Origin: Xanthomonas arboricola pv. juglandis | GTDB lineage: Bacteria > Pseudomonadota > Gammaproteobacteria > Xanthomonadales > Xanthomonadaceae | NCBI RefSeq assembly: GCF_001013475.1 | Contig: NZ_JZEF01000001.1 | Location: forward strand, 993,458 to 1,057,457 | Direction: 5' to 3' | DNA: 64,000 bases | Notes under the pieces: generated by a model | Told to the model about the DNA's origin: nothing | Databases searched by the model: none | The model's input: the letters and a program-made list of their open reading frames with translations, nothing else | Translations under genes and position numbers: made by a program | In this document: piece by piece, positions 1 to 8,128 of the stretch | How the letters are laid out: every line of letters starts with the position of its first letter | How positions within the stretch are numbered: the first letter of the stretch is position 1

Positions 1-1
1 C

Positions 2-688
2 GTGGGCGGCGCTGCCGCCACGGTGCCGGTCGACCGTTTGGTGGCCCAGAGCTGCAAGCCGTGGCCGAACGATGCGGCGATCCGGCTGGCGGCAATCGCA
101 TTTGCCGGCGATGCGGAGAGCGTGCCTGGCGAGCGCGACCTCGAGTTGCGCGTGGCCATGCTCGATGCCGCCAGCGGCAAGGTGCTGGCGTTCTACGCGC
201 AGGCAATGGGCGAGGACGCCGCCTTTGAACTGGCTGCCGACAGCCTGCGCCTGGACACCGCGCGCTACGACCTGGCCAAGGGCGTGCGTGCGATCGGCGT
301 GGTGGTGCACAGCGCCGCGCGCGGGCCCAGCTGCCCGGATTTTTACAGCAATCAGGCATTGACCCTGCTGGTGCGCGAGGGGCGCAGTCTGCGCCCGGTG
401 CTGCAACGCGATCTCTATGCGTGGCAACGTGTGAAAGGCGAGCCGTGCAGTCTGGGCAAGGGCGATGTGATCACCGAAGTGGCCAATCTGAGCGTGAGCA
501 TGGCGCCGCAGGTACACGCCGGCTACGCGGACATCGTGCTGACAGCCAACGTGGCTACCGTGGAGAGCGCCGCTGGCAGCGACACCGATACCGAACGCAC
601 CCGTCGCGTGCGCCAGGTGCTGCGCTACGACGGCCAGCGCTATGTGCCTGTGGCCGGTGGCGATCCCAGCTGGCCGTTCGACAATTAA
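2..688 (+). CDS. Hypothetical protein, 5' end cut by window edge
   Basis: An open frame runs from the first bases of the window to a TAA at 686-688, giving 228 residues. The first codon seen is GTG, but nothing upstream is visible, so the true start (probably with a signal peptide) is most likely outside. The visible protein has scattered cysteines and no recognisable catalytic motif or membrane segment. It lies 18 nt upstream of mtaD on the same strand and could be cotranscribed. I do not recognise a family; it resembles the uncharacterised secreted proteins common in Xanthomonas only in general character. Confidence 0.6.
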   Translation: MGGAAATVPVDRLVAQSCKPWPNDAAIRLAAIAFAGDAESVPGERDLELRVAMLDAASGKVLAFYAQAMGEDAAFELAADSLRLDTARYDLAKGVRAIGVVVHSAARGPSCPDFYSNQALTLLVREGRSLRPVLQRDLYAWQRVKGEPCSLGKGDVITEVANLSVSMAPQVHAGYADIVLTANVATVESAAGSDTDTERTRRVRQVLRYDGQRYVPVAGGDPSWPFDN

Positions 689-706
689 CCTTTTATGGAT
701 CCGCTC

Positions 707-2044
707 ATGACCAATGCCCCTCCCGAAGGCTGCGACCTGTTGATCGAAGCCGGCTACGTCGTGCCGATCGAGCCGCATGCGGTGGTGCTCGATGATCACG
801 CGGTAGCGGTGCACAACGGCGTCATCGTGGCGATCCTGCCGACCGCCGAGGCGCGCCTGCGGTTTGCGCCGACGCAGACCGTGTCGCGCCCGGAGGCCGC
901 CCTGATCCCGGGCCTGGTCAATGCGCATACACATAACCCGATGACGCTGCTGCGTGGCGTTGCCGACGATCTGCCGCTGATGGTGTGGCTGCAGCAGCAC
1001 ATCTGGCCGGTGGAAGCGGCGGTGATCGGGCCAGAGTTCGTCGCCGACGGCACCACGCTGGCGATCGCCGAAATGCTGCGTGGCGGCACCACCTGCGTCA
1101 ACGAAAACTACTTCTTCGCCGATGTGCAGGCGGCCGTGTACAAGCAGCACGGTTTCCGTGCGCTGGTCGGCGCGGTGATCATCGATTTCCCCACCGCCTG
1201 GGCATCGTCGGACGACGAATACTTCGCACGGGCCGGCGAACTGCACGACCAGTGGCGCGACGATCCGCTGATCAGCACCGCCTTCGCGCCGCACGCGCCG
1301 TACACGGTCAACGACGCCAACTTCGAGCGCGTGCGCATGCTGGCCGACCAGCTGGATCTGCCGGTGCATCTGCACACGCACGAAACCGCGCAGGAAGTGG
1401 CCGATTCGGTTGCCCAGTACGGGCAGCGCCCGCTGGCGCGGCTGGATCGCCTGGGGCTGGTCAACGACCGCCTGATCGCCGTGCACATGACCCAGCTCAC
1501 CGAGGCGGAAATCCACCTGTGCGCCGAGCGCGGCGTCAGCGTGGTGCATTGCCCGGAGTCCAACCTCAAGCTCGCTTCGGGTTTTTGCCCGGCCTGCGCG
1601 CTGCAACGTGCCGGCGTGAACCTGGCGATCGGCACCGACGGCTGCGCCAGCAACAACGACCTGGACATGTTCAGCGAGAACCGCACGGCGGCGATCCTGG
1701 CCAAGGCAGTGGCCAACGATGCCACCGCACTGGACGCGGCCACCACGCTGCGTGCGGCCACACTGGGCGGCGCGCGCGCGTTGGGCTTCGGCGACAGGAT
1801 CGGCTCGATCGAAATCGGCAAGCAGGCCGATCTGGTCTGCGTGGATCTGTCCGCACTGGAGACCCAGCCGCTGCATCATGTGCTGTCGCAACTGATCTAC
1901 GCCGCCGGCCGTCATCAGGTCACCGATGTGTGGATCGCCGGCAAGCCCAAGCTGGTGCAGCGCGAGCTCATCGACATGGACACCGCTGCCCTGGTCGCCA
2001 ATGCACGGCAGTGGCGCGAGCGCATCCGCACCGTCCGCGCCTGA
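707..2044 (+). CDS. mtaD: TRZ/ATZ amidohydrolase, 5-methylthioadenosine/S-adenosylhomocysteine deaminase
   Basis: A 445-residue metal-dependent deaminase of the TRZ/ATZ branch of the amidohydrolases. It would deaminate methylthioadenosine or S-adenosylhomocysteine in the cytoplasm to the inosyl forms. Visible metal-site motifs are HTH at residues 74-76 in [13 protein letters not shown], then [10 protein letters not shown], the [12 protein letters not shown] strand and [14 protein letters not shown] near the C-terminus. The ATG at 707 is chosen over the in-frame ATG at 695 because GGAT at 697-700 then serves as ribosome binding site. ubiG follows 29 nt downstream. Substrate specificity cannot be read from sequence; other TRZ/ATZ deaminases look similar. 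Confidence 0.88.
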   Translation: MTNAPPEGCDLLIEAGYVVPIEPHAVVLDDHAVAVHNGVIVAILPTAEARLRFAPTQTVSRPEAALIPGLVNAHTHNPMTLLRGVADDLPLMVWLQQHIWPVEAAVIGPEFVADGTTLAIAEMLRGGTTCVNENYFFADVQAAVYKQHGFRALVGAVIIDFPTAWASSDDEYFARAGELHDQWRDDPLISTAFAPHAPYTVNDANFERVRMLADQLDLPVHLHTHETAQEVADSVAQYGQRPLARLDRLGLVNDRLIAVHMTQLTEAEIHLCAERGVSVVHCPESNLKLASGFCPACALQRAGVNLAIGTDGCASNNDLDMFSENRTAAILAKAVANDATALDAATTLRAATLGGARALGFGDRIGSIEIGKQADLVCVDLSALETQPLHHVLSQLIYAAGRHQVTDVWIAGKPKLVQRELIDMDTAALVANARQWRERIRTVRA

Positions 2045-2073
2045 GCGCGCGTCACCCCATCACGGAGCTCCGC

Positions 2074-2793
2074 ATGAATCCGAATCCCCAATCCAATTCC
2101 AGCAACTTCCATCAGAGCGAGCTGGACAAGTTCGCGGCGCTGGCCAACCGCTGGTGGGATGCCGACGGCCCGCAGAAGCCGCTGCATGCGCTCAATCCGG
2201 TGCGTCTGGACTATGTGTCCGCACGGCTGGGCCTGGCCGGCGCGCGTGTACTCGATGTCGGCTGCGGCGGCGGTCTGCTCAGCGAGTCGATGGCGCGTCT
2301 GGGCGCACAGGTCACGGCGATCGATCTGGCGCCGGAGCTGGTCAAGGTGGCGCGCCTGCACAGTCTGGAATCGGGCGTGCAGGTGGATTACCGCGTGCAG
2401 TCGGTGGAAGACCTGGCCGCCGAACAGCCGGGCAGCTTCGATGCGGTGACCTGCATGGAAATGCTCGAGCACGTGCCGGACCCGACCGCGATCATCCGCG
2501 CCTGCGCCAGCCTGCTCAAGCCGGGCGGCAAGCTGTTTTTGTCCACGCTCAACCGCACCCCGGCCGCGTTTGCGCTGGCGGTGGTCGGCGCCGAGTACAT
2601 CGCGCGGTTGCTGCCCAGGGGCACGCATCACTACAAGGATTTCATCAAGCCGGCAGAGCTTGCGGCGTGGTTGCGCAGTGCCGCACTGCAGCTGGAAGAC
2701 GTCAGCGGCATGGTGTACGAGCCGTGGCGCAATCGTGCGCGCCTGTCGTCGCGGACCGAGGTCAATTACCTGGCTTATGCGGTGAAGCCGTGA
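2074..2793 (+). CDS. ubiG: Ubiquinone biosynthesis O-methyltransferase UbiG
   Basis: A 239-residue SAM-dependent methyltransferase that would catalyse both O-methylation steps of ubiquinone synthesis. The class I SAM-binding motif [13 protein letters not shown] lies at about residues 60-72, followed by an acidic strand ([12 protein letters not shown]) and the [10 protein letters not shown] segment typical of UbiG. The N-terminal [15 protein letters not shown] is also characteristic of the family. A good ribosome binding site (GGAG) precedes ATG 2074. It is followed by gph in the same direction; the mtaD-ubiG-gph order is typical of Xanthomonas as I know it. Confidence 0.95.
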   Translation: MNPNPQSNSSNFHQSELDKFAALANRWWDADGPQKPLHALNPVRLDYVSARLGLAGARVLDVGCGGGLLSESMARLGAQVTAIDLAPELVKVARLHSLESGVQVDYRVQSVEDLAAEQPGSFDAVTCMEMLEHVPDPTAIIRACASLLKPGGKLFLSTLNRTPAAFALAVVGAEYIARLLPRGTHHYKDFIKPAELAAWLRSAALQLEDVSGMVYEPWRNRARLSSRTEVNYLAYAVKP

Positions 2794-2836
2794 CGAGCGG
2801 GGATTGGACATTGGAGATTCGGGATTCGCAACGGCA
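2794..2836. repeat. REP-like GGGATT repeat, single arm
   Basis: A short run of degenerate GGGATTnGG units between ubiG and gph. It belongs to the family also seen at 24913, 33816, 48107, 56911 and 57845. Only one arm is evident here. Confidence 0.6.
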
Positions 2837-2908
2837 CGTGCGTGTTTGATGTCGGCCGAATCGCAATTTACCGATGACCGCAGGCAAGCGCAGAGTAGCG
2901 GGGCGGCA

Positions 2909-3574
2909 ATGAAGTTTCCGCGTGCGGTGTTGTTCGACCTGGATGGTACTTTGCTCGATAGTGCGCCGGACATGCTGGCGACTGTCAACGCGATGCTGGA
3001 TGCGCGCGGGCGTGCGCCGATGGCGTTGGCGCAGTTGCGTCCGGTGGTGTCCAAGGGCGCGCGCGCGATGCTGGCGGTGGCGTTTGCCGAACTCGATGTG
3101 GCCGAGCGCGATGCCTTGGTGCCGGAATTTCTGCGTCGTTACGAGGCCTTGATCGGTACGCAGTCGCAGCTGTTCGATGGTGTCGAAGAACTGCTGCTGC
3201 GGCTGGAGCGCGCCGGTTGCATCTGGGGCGTGGTCACCAACAAGCCCGAATATCTGGCCCGGCTGATCCTGCCGCAATTGGGGTGGGAGCAACGCTGCGC
3301 GGTGTTGATCGGCGGCGATACGCTTGCCGAGCGCAAGCCGCATCCGCTGCCCTTGCTGACCGCGGCCGAGCGCATCGGCGTTGCGCCAGCGCACTGCGTC
3401 TACGTCGGCGACGACGAGCGCGACATCCTGGCCGCGCGCGCGGCGGCGATGCCCTCGGTGGCGGTGTTGTGGGGCTATCGCCTGCACGACGACGAGCCGT
3501 CGCGCTGGCAGGCCGACGTCCTCGTCGCGCAGCCGCAGACACTGTGGGATGCCGTGGCGTGGCCGCAGATCTGA
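2909..3574 (+). CDS. gph: Phosphoglycolate phosphatase, HAD superfamily
   Basis: A 221-residue HAD phosphatase that removes phosphate from 2-phosphoglycolate, a product of DNA repair. HAD motif I FDLDGTLLDS begins at residue 9 (nucleophile D10, acid/base D12); motif II is VVTNK, motif III is the lysine of ERKPHP, and motif IV is VGDDERDI. The frame is open from 2804, but ATG 2909 is preceded by GGGGCGG and gives the usual family N-terminus. The extra upstream codons would partly derive from the REP-like repeat, so I reject them. HAD substrate calls are always somewhat uncertain. Confidence 0.88.
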   Translation: MKFPRAVLFDLDGTLLDSAPDMLATVNAMLDARGRAPMALAQLRPVVSKGARAMLAVAFAELDVAERDALVPEFLRRYEALIGTQSQLFDGVEELLLRLERAGCIWGVVTNKPEYLARLILPQLGWEQRCAVLIGGDTLAERKPHPLPLLTAAERIGVAPAHCVYVGDDERDILAARAAAMPSVAVLWGYRLHDDEPSRWQADVLVAQPQTLWDAVAWPQI

Positions 3575-3602
3575 TCTTCTTTCGTTTTTTTCTGGACCCG
3601 CC

Positions 3603-4292
3603 ATGAGCCAATCCAGCGCTCTCGACAGTTTTCTCGACAAGTGGCGCACGCGCTGGCCGGAATGGTCGGTTGCCGAGCCCTTCATTCCCGAGCCGCAGCG
3701 ACGCCTCACGGCGGCCTGGTTTGCGCTGCTGCAGGAATGGGAAGACATCATGAACATCGCCGGCGACCCGTTGCCGGCCGACGCCAAGCTGGCATGGTGG
3801 CAGCAGGAGCTACGCGACTGGTCGCAGCAGCGTTCGCGCCATCCGCTCGGGCGCGTGCTGGAGCCGGTGCCTGCGCCATGGGCGCAGCTGGCCGACACCT
3901 TGCCGGCCATGCAGGACGCCCGTGCGCAGCCGCAATCCTTGCAGCAGGCGTTGGCGAGATTGCGTGCCTTCGCCGAGGCCGTGGTCGGCGTGGAAGCCGC
4001 GCTGTTTGCGCGTACCCAGCCTGGCGATGCCACCGCAGTGGCGCTGCAATGGCTGGATGCACGCCAGCGTGTGGTTGGCGACAGCGCCGCACCCGGCGAC
4101 ATGACGCTCGCCGCATGGCGCACGCAATTGCTGCGCGCCTGGCCGCGCAAACCGGCGTTGGCGCGCCCGCACCGGGTATGGTCGCGGCTGGCCCGCTTGC
4201 GCTTGCAGCGCGAGCTTGCCGGCAAGGCAGCCTATCCACCGCCCGTGCAGCAGTTGTGGCATAGCTGGCGTGCTGCCAGCGGCGCGGACTAA
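3603..4292 (+). CDS. Phytoene/squalene synthase-like protein
   Basis: A 229-residue protein with the WWQQELRDW segment and overall helical character of the squalene/phytoene synthase family, including an early ...QEWEDIMNIA helix. The aspartate-rich metal-binding motifs (DxxxD) of true prenyl synthases are not obvious, so enzymatic activity is doubtful. It starts 28 nt after gph and probably belongs to the same transcript. Its TAA stop lies exactly at the edge of the 145-bp MITE-like element that begins here, so the original C-terminus may have been altered by that insertion. Confidence 0.65.
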   Translation: MSQSSALDSFLDKWRTRWPEWSVAEPFIPEPQRRLTAAWFALLQEWEDIMNIAGDPLPADAKLAWWQQELRDWSQQRSRHPLGRVLEPVPAPWAQLADTLPAMQDARAQPQSLQQALARLRAFAEAVVGVEAALFARTQPGDATAVALQWLDARQRVVGDSAAPGDMTLAAWRTQLLRAWPRKPALARPHRVWSRLARLRLQRELAGKAAYPPPVQQLWHSWRAASGAD

Positions 4293-4433
4293 AAGCGGCT
4301 AACAAGACGTAGCGAGCGGTCGTCAGGTGAGTGCGGGTGGCGCGCGGTGAGCGGAGTGTACGGGTGGTGCATGCCGGTTCCAGGCGTCGGCTGCGCATGC
4401 CTGAAGCTAGCGCGGTAGTTTTGTTGGCGGTTC
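4289..4433. repeat. MITE-like inverted-repeat element, copy 1
   Basis: About 145 bp beginning at the stop codon of the preceding gene. It reads GCGGCTAACAAGACGTAGCG at its left end and TAGTTTTGTTGGCGG at its right end. It is the reverse-orientation counterpart, over its whole length, of the element at 7790-7937. Short terminal inverted repeats and no coding capacity make it MITE-like. Confidence 0.7.
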
Positions 4434-4436
4434 CAG

Positions 4437-4664
4437 GTCTCGATTGCTCGATGCATTGTGTATCAGGGCTTGTAAAGCGCGGTAGATTAGCGGTGGAGCG
4501 GTCGATCTGCGGCTTGGCTGCGAGGCCCTTGCCCGCCCACCGTCGCGGGACACGCCGCAAGTACGTCCGTGTAGGCTCTTCTGCGGCATCCATGCCGCAT
4601 AAGGTCCCGCGACGGTGAGTGGACAAGGACCAGTCGAGAGCGTCGGTGTGCATGGCAAGAGCAG
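4437..4664. repeat. Palindromic repeat family, copy A, in a 228-bp duplicated unit
   Basis: The core at about 4527-4627 is a large imperfect palindrome (CCCACCGTCGCGGGACACGC ... centre GCGGCATCCATGCCGC ... GGTCCCGCGACGGTG). The surrounding 228 bp is repeated directly at 5073-5302. The wider stretch 4293-5575 holds four such cores and no convincing gene. Confidence 0.8.
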
Positions 4665-4903
4665 GACCGGCGGCCGGCGGGTCAGATGCAGCGGTGGTTG
4701 CATGAACCTTGTGCGATCTGGCCGACGTGGTCTGATTTTCGAACAACACGTTCCGTCGAAGGCGGGCAGCAAGTTGGTTGGGTTTGCCTCTATCGCTAAA
4801 TAGCCATGCACCCATGTATGCAAGTGACCAAGCCGCTGCGTTAAGTCACCTCGGATAGGTCGTCTCGGTTTTGCGGTTGCATCAGCGCATAGCTAACTCT
4901 TCA

Positions 4904-5048
4904 GGCGCGATGTCCTTACCGGTTCCGGGATCCTTGGCGGCATGGATGCCGCCAAGGATCCTCCATGGATGGATTCACGGCGTGTCCCGGAAGTGGTGAG
5001 GGCATCGCCCCCTCGACCCAACGAGCTTTTGATTCAAGCTGCTGATCG
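4904..5048. repeat. Palindromic repeat family, copy C
   Basis: The same palindrome family in opposite orientation to copies A and B: a TCCTTACCGGTTCCGGGATC arm, centre GGCGGCATGGATGCCGCC, then a CACGGCGTGTCCCGGAAGTG arm. Its nearest relative is copy D at 5398. Confidence 0.75.
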
Positions 5049-5072
5049 CGCCTAAACGACGCCATCGCTCTA

Positions 5073-5302
5073 GTCTCGATTGCTTGCTGCGTTGTGTATT
5101 GGGGCTTGTAAGGTGCGATAGATCAGCGGTAGAGCGGTATATCTGCTGCTTGGCTGCAGGGCCCTTTCCCGCCCACCGTCGCGGGACACGCCGCAAGTAC
5201 GTCCATGTAGGCCCTCACGCGGCATCCATGCCGCGTAAGGTCCCACGACGGTAGACAGGCAAGGGCCAGTCCAGATGGTCGGTGTGCAAAGCTTAAGAGC
5301 AG
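5073..5302. repeat. Palindromic repeat family, copy B, second 228-bp unit
   Basis: Direct duplicate of 4437-4664, from GTCTCGATTGC to GAGCAG, with the same central palindrome. Short open frames here are products of the repeat (for example the CATCCATG centre) and are not called as genes. Confidence 0.8.
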
Positions 5303-5348
5303 TGCGTTGCGCGTTGTCCGAGCATGACGTGCCTACTCGAGGTCTAAC

Positions 5349-5375
5349 GGACACCGCTACTAGCGGCTTTTTTTA
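5349..5375 (+). terminator. Rho-independent terminator
   Basis: CCGCTA at 5354-5359 pairs with TAGCGG at 5361-5366 and is followed by a run of seven T. It is oriented for plus-strand transcription, although no plus-strand gene ends nearby; the closest is the gene ending at 4292. Confidence 0.6.
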
Positions 5376-5397
5376 TGCGGCCACCGACCAACTCCCT

Positions 5398-5559
5398 GGC
5401 GCGGTGTCCTTACCGCTTGCGGGACCGTGTGGCGGCATGGAGGCCGCCACCGAGCCCCAGGGATGGGTTCACGGCGTGTCCCGCAAGCGGTGGGGGCGCC
5501 GCGCCCTCGATCAGCCGAGTTTTGATGCATGCTTGGATCGTCTGATCGCAGCATCGCTG
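5398..5559. repeat. Palindromic repeat family, copy D
   Basis: Similar to copy C: TCCTTACCGCTTGCGGGACC, centre GGCGGCATGGAGGCCGCC, and CACGGCGTGTCCCGCAAGCG. It ends just before the polygalacturonase stop codon. Confidence 0.75.
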
Positions 5560-5575
5560 CCACTCAAGCGCAAGA

Positions 5576-7246
5576 TCAGATCGGCGAATCCGGCAATACC
5601 GAGTGGTAGGCAATGAACGCGTCATTGCACTGCAGTGGCGTGCCCGGCCCGGGCTTGCCTTGCAGTCGCACATCGTTGGGCACCGATTCGGATAGCTGAT
5701 CGAAGAAGCTCACCGGGCCGCCCTTGAAGCTGAAGTGGGTTGCGCCCGGATTGCTGGCCGGCCCACCGAAATGCGGTTGCGCGAACGAGATCGGCCCGCC
5801 TTCCAGCACCACGTTGTCCAGCGACAGGGTGATGGGCAAGGTCGTGGTCGCATCGCGATACCCGTAGAAGCTCAGCTCGCCGCCGCCGAACGCCTTGGAA
5901 CCCAGCGAGTGCACATTGGTCAGCGCAATGCCGTTGAAACTCGGCAGTTTGCTGCGCACCGCCGCGTTGGCATAGTTGGCGTCGAACACCAGCGGCCGGG
6001 CAACCCCGCGCATGCAGACGTTTTCGAAGCTGATGTCGTAGACCTGGCCGCCGCGTGTGCCATCGGATTTGATGCGCAAGCCGTTGGCTGAATACGGGTC
6101 TCTCGCGACATCATTCGCGTCGAAGCCGTCGATGCTCAAGCCACGCACGGCGATGTGGCGCATGCCCGCATCGGTTTCGCTGCCCAGCGAAAAACCATGC
6201 GTGTAGTAGAACTGGTTGTATGCGAACAGCATGTTTTCCGAGGCGATGCTGCGCTTGTTGCTGGCATGCGCCTTGATCGCCACGCCGTCATCGCCGGTGC
6301 CGATGTAGGAGTACGCCAGCAACACCTTCTTCGACTGGCCCGGATCAAAACCATCGGTGTTCTTGGCCGTTTCGGGCGTGAAGCAGCTGGCGTGCGCAGT
6401 GACGTCGGGCGTGGTGCCGGCCGGGCAGCGATAACCTGGGCGCGAATAAACCAGGCTGGGCGCAAGAATCTTGATGCCCCATGCGGTCAGACCAACCACG
6501 TTGTCGGTGGTGACATGGAAGTTGGGCGAGTTTTCCAGGGTGATGTCGTACAGGGTGAAGTCGCTGCTGTCGTCGATCTGCAGCAGCCGCGGTACGTGCT
6601 GGCTCAGTCCTTTGCTGACATTGAGATAGGCCAGATCCCACCAGCTGGCGGCGCCGGCATTGGGGCCGGCGGTGAGCGTGCTGCCGCCGCGGCCGTCGAT
6701 CTTGCCGGCACCCACGATCCCGCTGTTGGCGGTATCGGCGACGTGGATCAGCGGATTGCAGGATTTGGCCTTGTCGCTGGTCGCGGTGCCGCAGGTGCCC
6801 AGCCCGTTGTCGTAATCCTGCGGATTGCGCGAACCAAACAAGGTGACGCCGCGGTCGATCCACAGCGCGACCTTGCTCTTGATCGTCAGCGGGCCACTCA
6901 AGAAGCCGGACTCGCCGGTATCGCCGGGCACCAGGCGCACCGCGCTGCCGGCCGGGCAATCGTCGATGGCCGCCTGCAGACGCGCGGTGTCGCGCTTGGA
7001 CTGCGCGGGATCTGCATCGAGCGCGTCCAGCGAACCGGCAACCGGCGTCAGCGCGGCCTTGAGCGTTGCGCAGACCTGCGTCGGTAGCGTGGGCTGCTGG
7101 ATCACGCCCCAACTGGTGGAGATGCTGTGCGCGGTATCGGGCAGGTCCTGTTCATGCGGACGCGCCGCACCGGCCTGGAAGGTGGATAGGCCGAGCAGGG
7201 CGAGCGTCAAGGGCGCGACAGCCGGAAAAGCGGACGGGTATTGCAT
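5576..7246 (-). CDS. Secreted polygalacturonase, glycoside hydrolase family 28
   Basis: A 556-residue endo-type polygalacturonase that would hydrolyse de-esterified pectin in plant cell walls. The N-terminus is a Sec signal peptide (hydrophobic APLTLALLGL, probable cleavage after AGA at about residue 27), so type II secretion is expected. All GH28 active-site blocks are present: NTDGFD at 296-301, GTGDDGVAIK at 316-325, THGFSLGS at 349-356 and the RIK triplet at 391-393. ATG 7246 is chosen because GGAG lies just upstream; the frame is open farther, to 7465, without a signal peptide there. A perfect PIP box lies upstream, so HrpX control is likely. Its closest named relatives should be the HrpX-regulated pgh genes of Xanthomonas. 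Confidence 0.93.
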   Translation of the reverse strand: MQYPSAFPAVAPLTLALLGLSTFQAGAARPHEQDLPDTAHSISTSWGVIQQPTLPTQVCATLKAALTPVAGSLDALDADPAQSKRDTARLQAAIDDCPAGSAVRLVPGDTGESGFLSGPLTIKSKVALWIDRGVTLFGSRNPQDYDNGLGTCGTATSDKAKSCNPLIHVADTANSGIVGAGKIDGRGGSTLTAGPNAGAASWWDLAYLNVSKGLSQHVPRLLQIDDSSDFTLYDITLENSPNFHVTTDNVVGLTAWGIKILAPSLVYSRPGYRCPAGTTPDVTAHASCFTPETAKNTDGFDPGQSKKVLLAYSYIGTGDDGVAIKAHASNKRSIASENMLFAYNQFYYTHGFSLGSETDAGMRHIAVRGLSIDGFDANDVARDPYSANGLRIKSDGTRGGQVYDISFENVCMRGVARPLVFDANYANAAVRSKLPSFNGIALTNVHSLGSKAFGGGELSFYGYRDATTTLPITLSLDNVVLEGGPISFAQPHFGGPASNPGATHFSFKGGPVSFFDQLSESVPNDVRLQGKPGPGTPLQCNDAFIAYHSVLPDSPI

Positions 7247-7411
7247 GGTGGACGACTCCAGTGGCGTAAAGCGCGGGGGTGGTGAACCATGTCTGCAGAA
7301 GATAGCTGCGCTGCTGTGTTGCGTTTGCGTGACTGCAGTCGCGATCAACAGTTGCCGATTCGCATGTCGTCTCGGCGCCGCTGATGTTGGTCGGTGGCAG
7401 TCGGTGCTTAA

Positions 7412-7472
7412 GGATGGCGCGTTACGCCAAGGAGCGTGTTCGGATGGGCGAATCCAGCGCCGCATCGCCGAA
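7412..7472 (-). promoter_or_regulatory. PIP box and -10 element of the polygalacturonase (HrpX site)
   Basis: On the minus strand: TTCGG-N15-TTCGC (7472-7448), then 30 nt, then CATCCT (7417-7412). This fits the published consensus TTCGB-N15-TTCGB-N30-32-YANNNT exactly. The predicted start near 7405 leaves a leader of about 160 nt before ATG 7246. Confidence 0.85.
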
Positions 7473-7521
7473 GAGAGAGCATGGGCTGTCGCCGGTTCGG
7501 GCTGCCGTAAAACAAAAACCC

Positions 7522-7788
7522 CTATTGGCTGACCGTATCACGCGGTTGCCAACAGGCATTCATTGCCGAGTGATGCAGTGAATCAATGGCGCTGCCGGCG
7601 CCGGGATTGCCGTGCCCATAGAAACGGTTCGGCGAATGGGTGCAGTTGCTGCTGCAATACGTGCGGCGGGCGGTAGATGCGTTCCACGCTGCGGTCTTGC
7701 CGATGCGGCTGCCCAGGCTGGACTCGCGCACCTTCACTTTCTCGTCGGACGAGGTGACGTTGACGTAAGCGGACAGGCCGCTTACGCC
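7522..7788 (-). pseudogene. C-terminal remnant of an unidentified gene
   Basis: An open frame without a usable start reads toward a TAG at 7522-7524. Its upstream end runs straight into the MITE-like element at 7790, where an in-frame TAG occurs. The roughly 85 residues (including ...SLGSRIGKTAAWNAS... and a CSSNC motif) look like genuine protein sequence with near-normal composition. The likely history is loss of the 5' part with the element at the breakpoint. I cannot name the family. A GTG at 7737 could start a 71-residue protein, but it has no ribosome binding site. Confidence 0.4.
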
Positions 7789-7789
7789 T

Positions 7790-7937
7790 AAGAGCGGCTA
7801 ACAAAACTACTGCGCGGCCGTCAGGCGGGCGCGGCCGGTGCTCGGAATTGGCATGTCCACTCGTACACTGCGGTTCTGAGCGCGCCTTCCGCACCCACCT
7901 GACGAGCGCTCGCTACATTTTGTTAGCCGTTCTTAGT
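7790..7937. repeat. MITE-like inverted-repeat element, copy 2
   Basis: About 148 bp with imperfect terminal inverted repeats of roughly 43 nt: AAGAGCGGCTAACAAAACTA on the left and TGTTAGCCGTTCTTAG on the right. The whole element matches 4289-4433 in reverse orientation. The following 7938-8128 is AT-rich and holds no gene or clear terminator that I can see. Confidence 0.75.
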
Positions 7938-8128
7938 CCCGGGCACGCCCGACATGGGTTTGATTGTCGGGCGTGACAGGGCCGGGGACAAAACGGATAT
8001 TGATGAGAGGCGGCAGGGATTCGTATAAAGACAGCCGTAGTGAGCTAACTAGCTGTCAATATAGAATTTTTTCAAAGATTCCTGCGGCCCCTCTTTCTGT
8101 TACGCAGTGAATGCTCGAGAAATCGTGT

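Noticed and set aside
985-2793. 602-codon frame running through mtaD into ubiG
   Set aside because: The first half is an Arg/Ala/Gly-rich shadow frame of mtaD. Only the part from ATG 2074 is UbiG.
4331-5616. Several open frames of 60-110 codons in the 4293-5575 gap
   Set aside because: All fall within palindromic repeats and repeat between copies; no ribosome binding sites.
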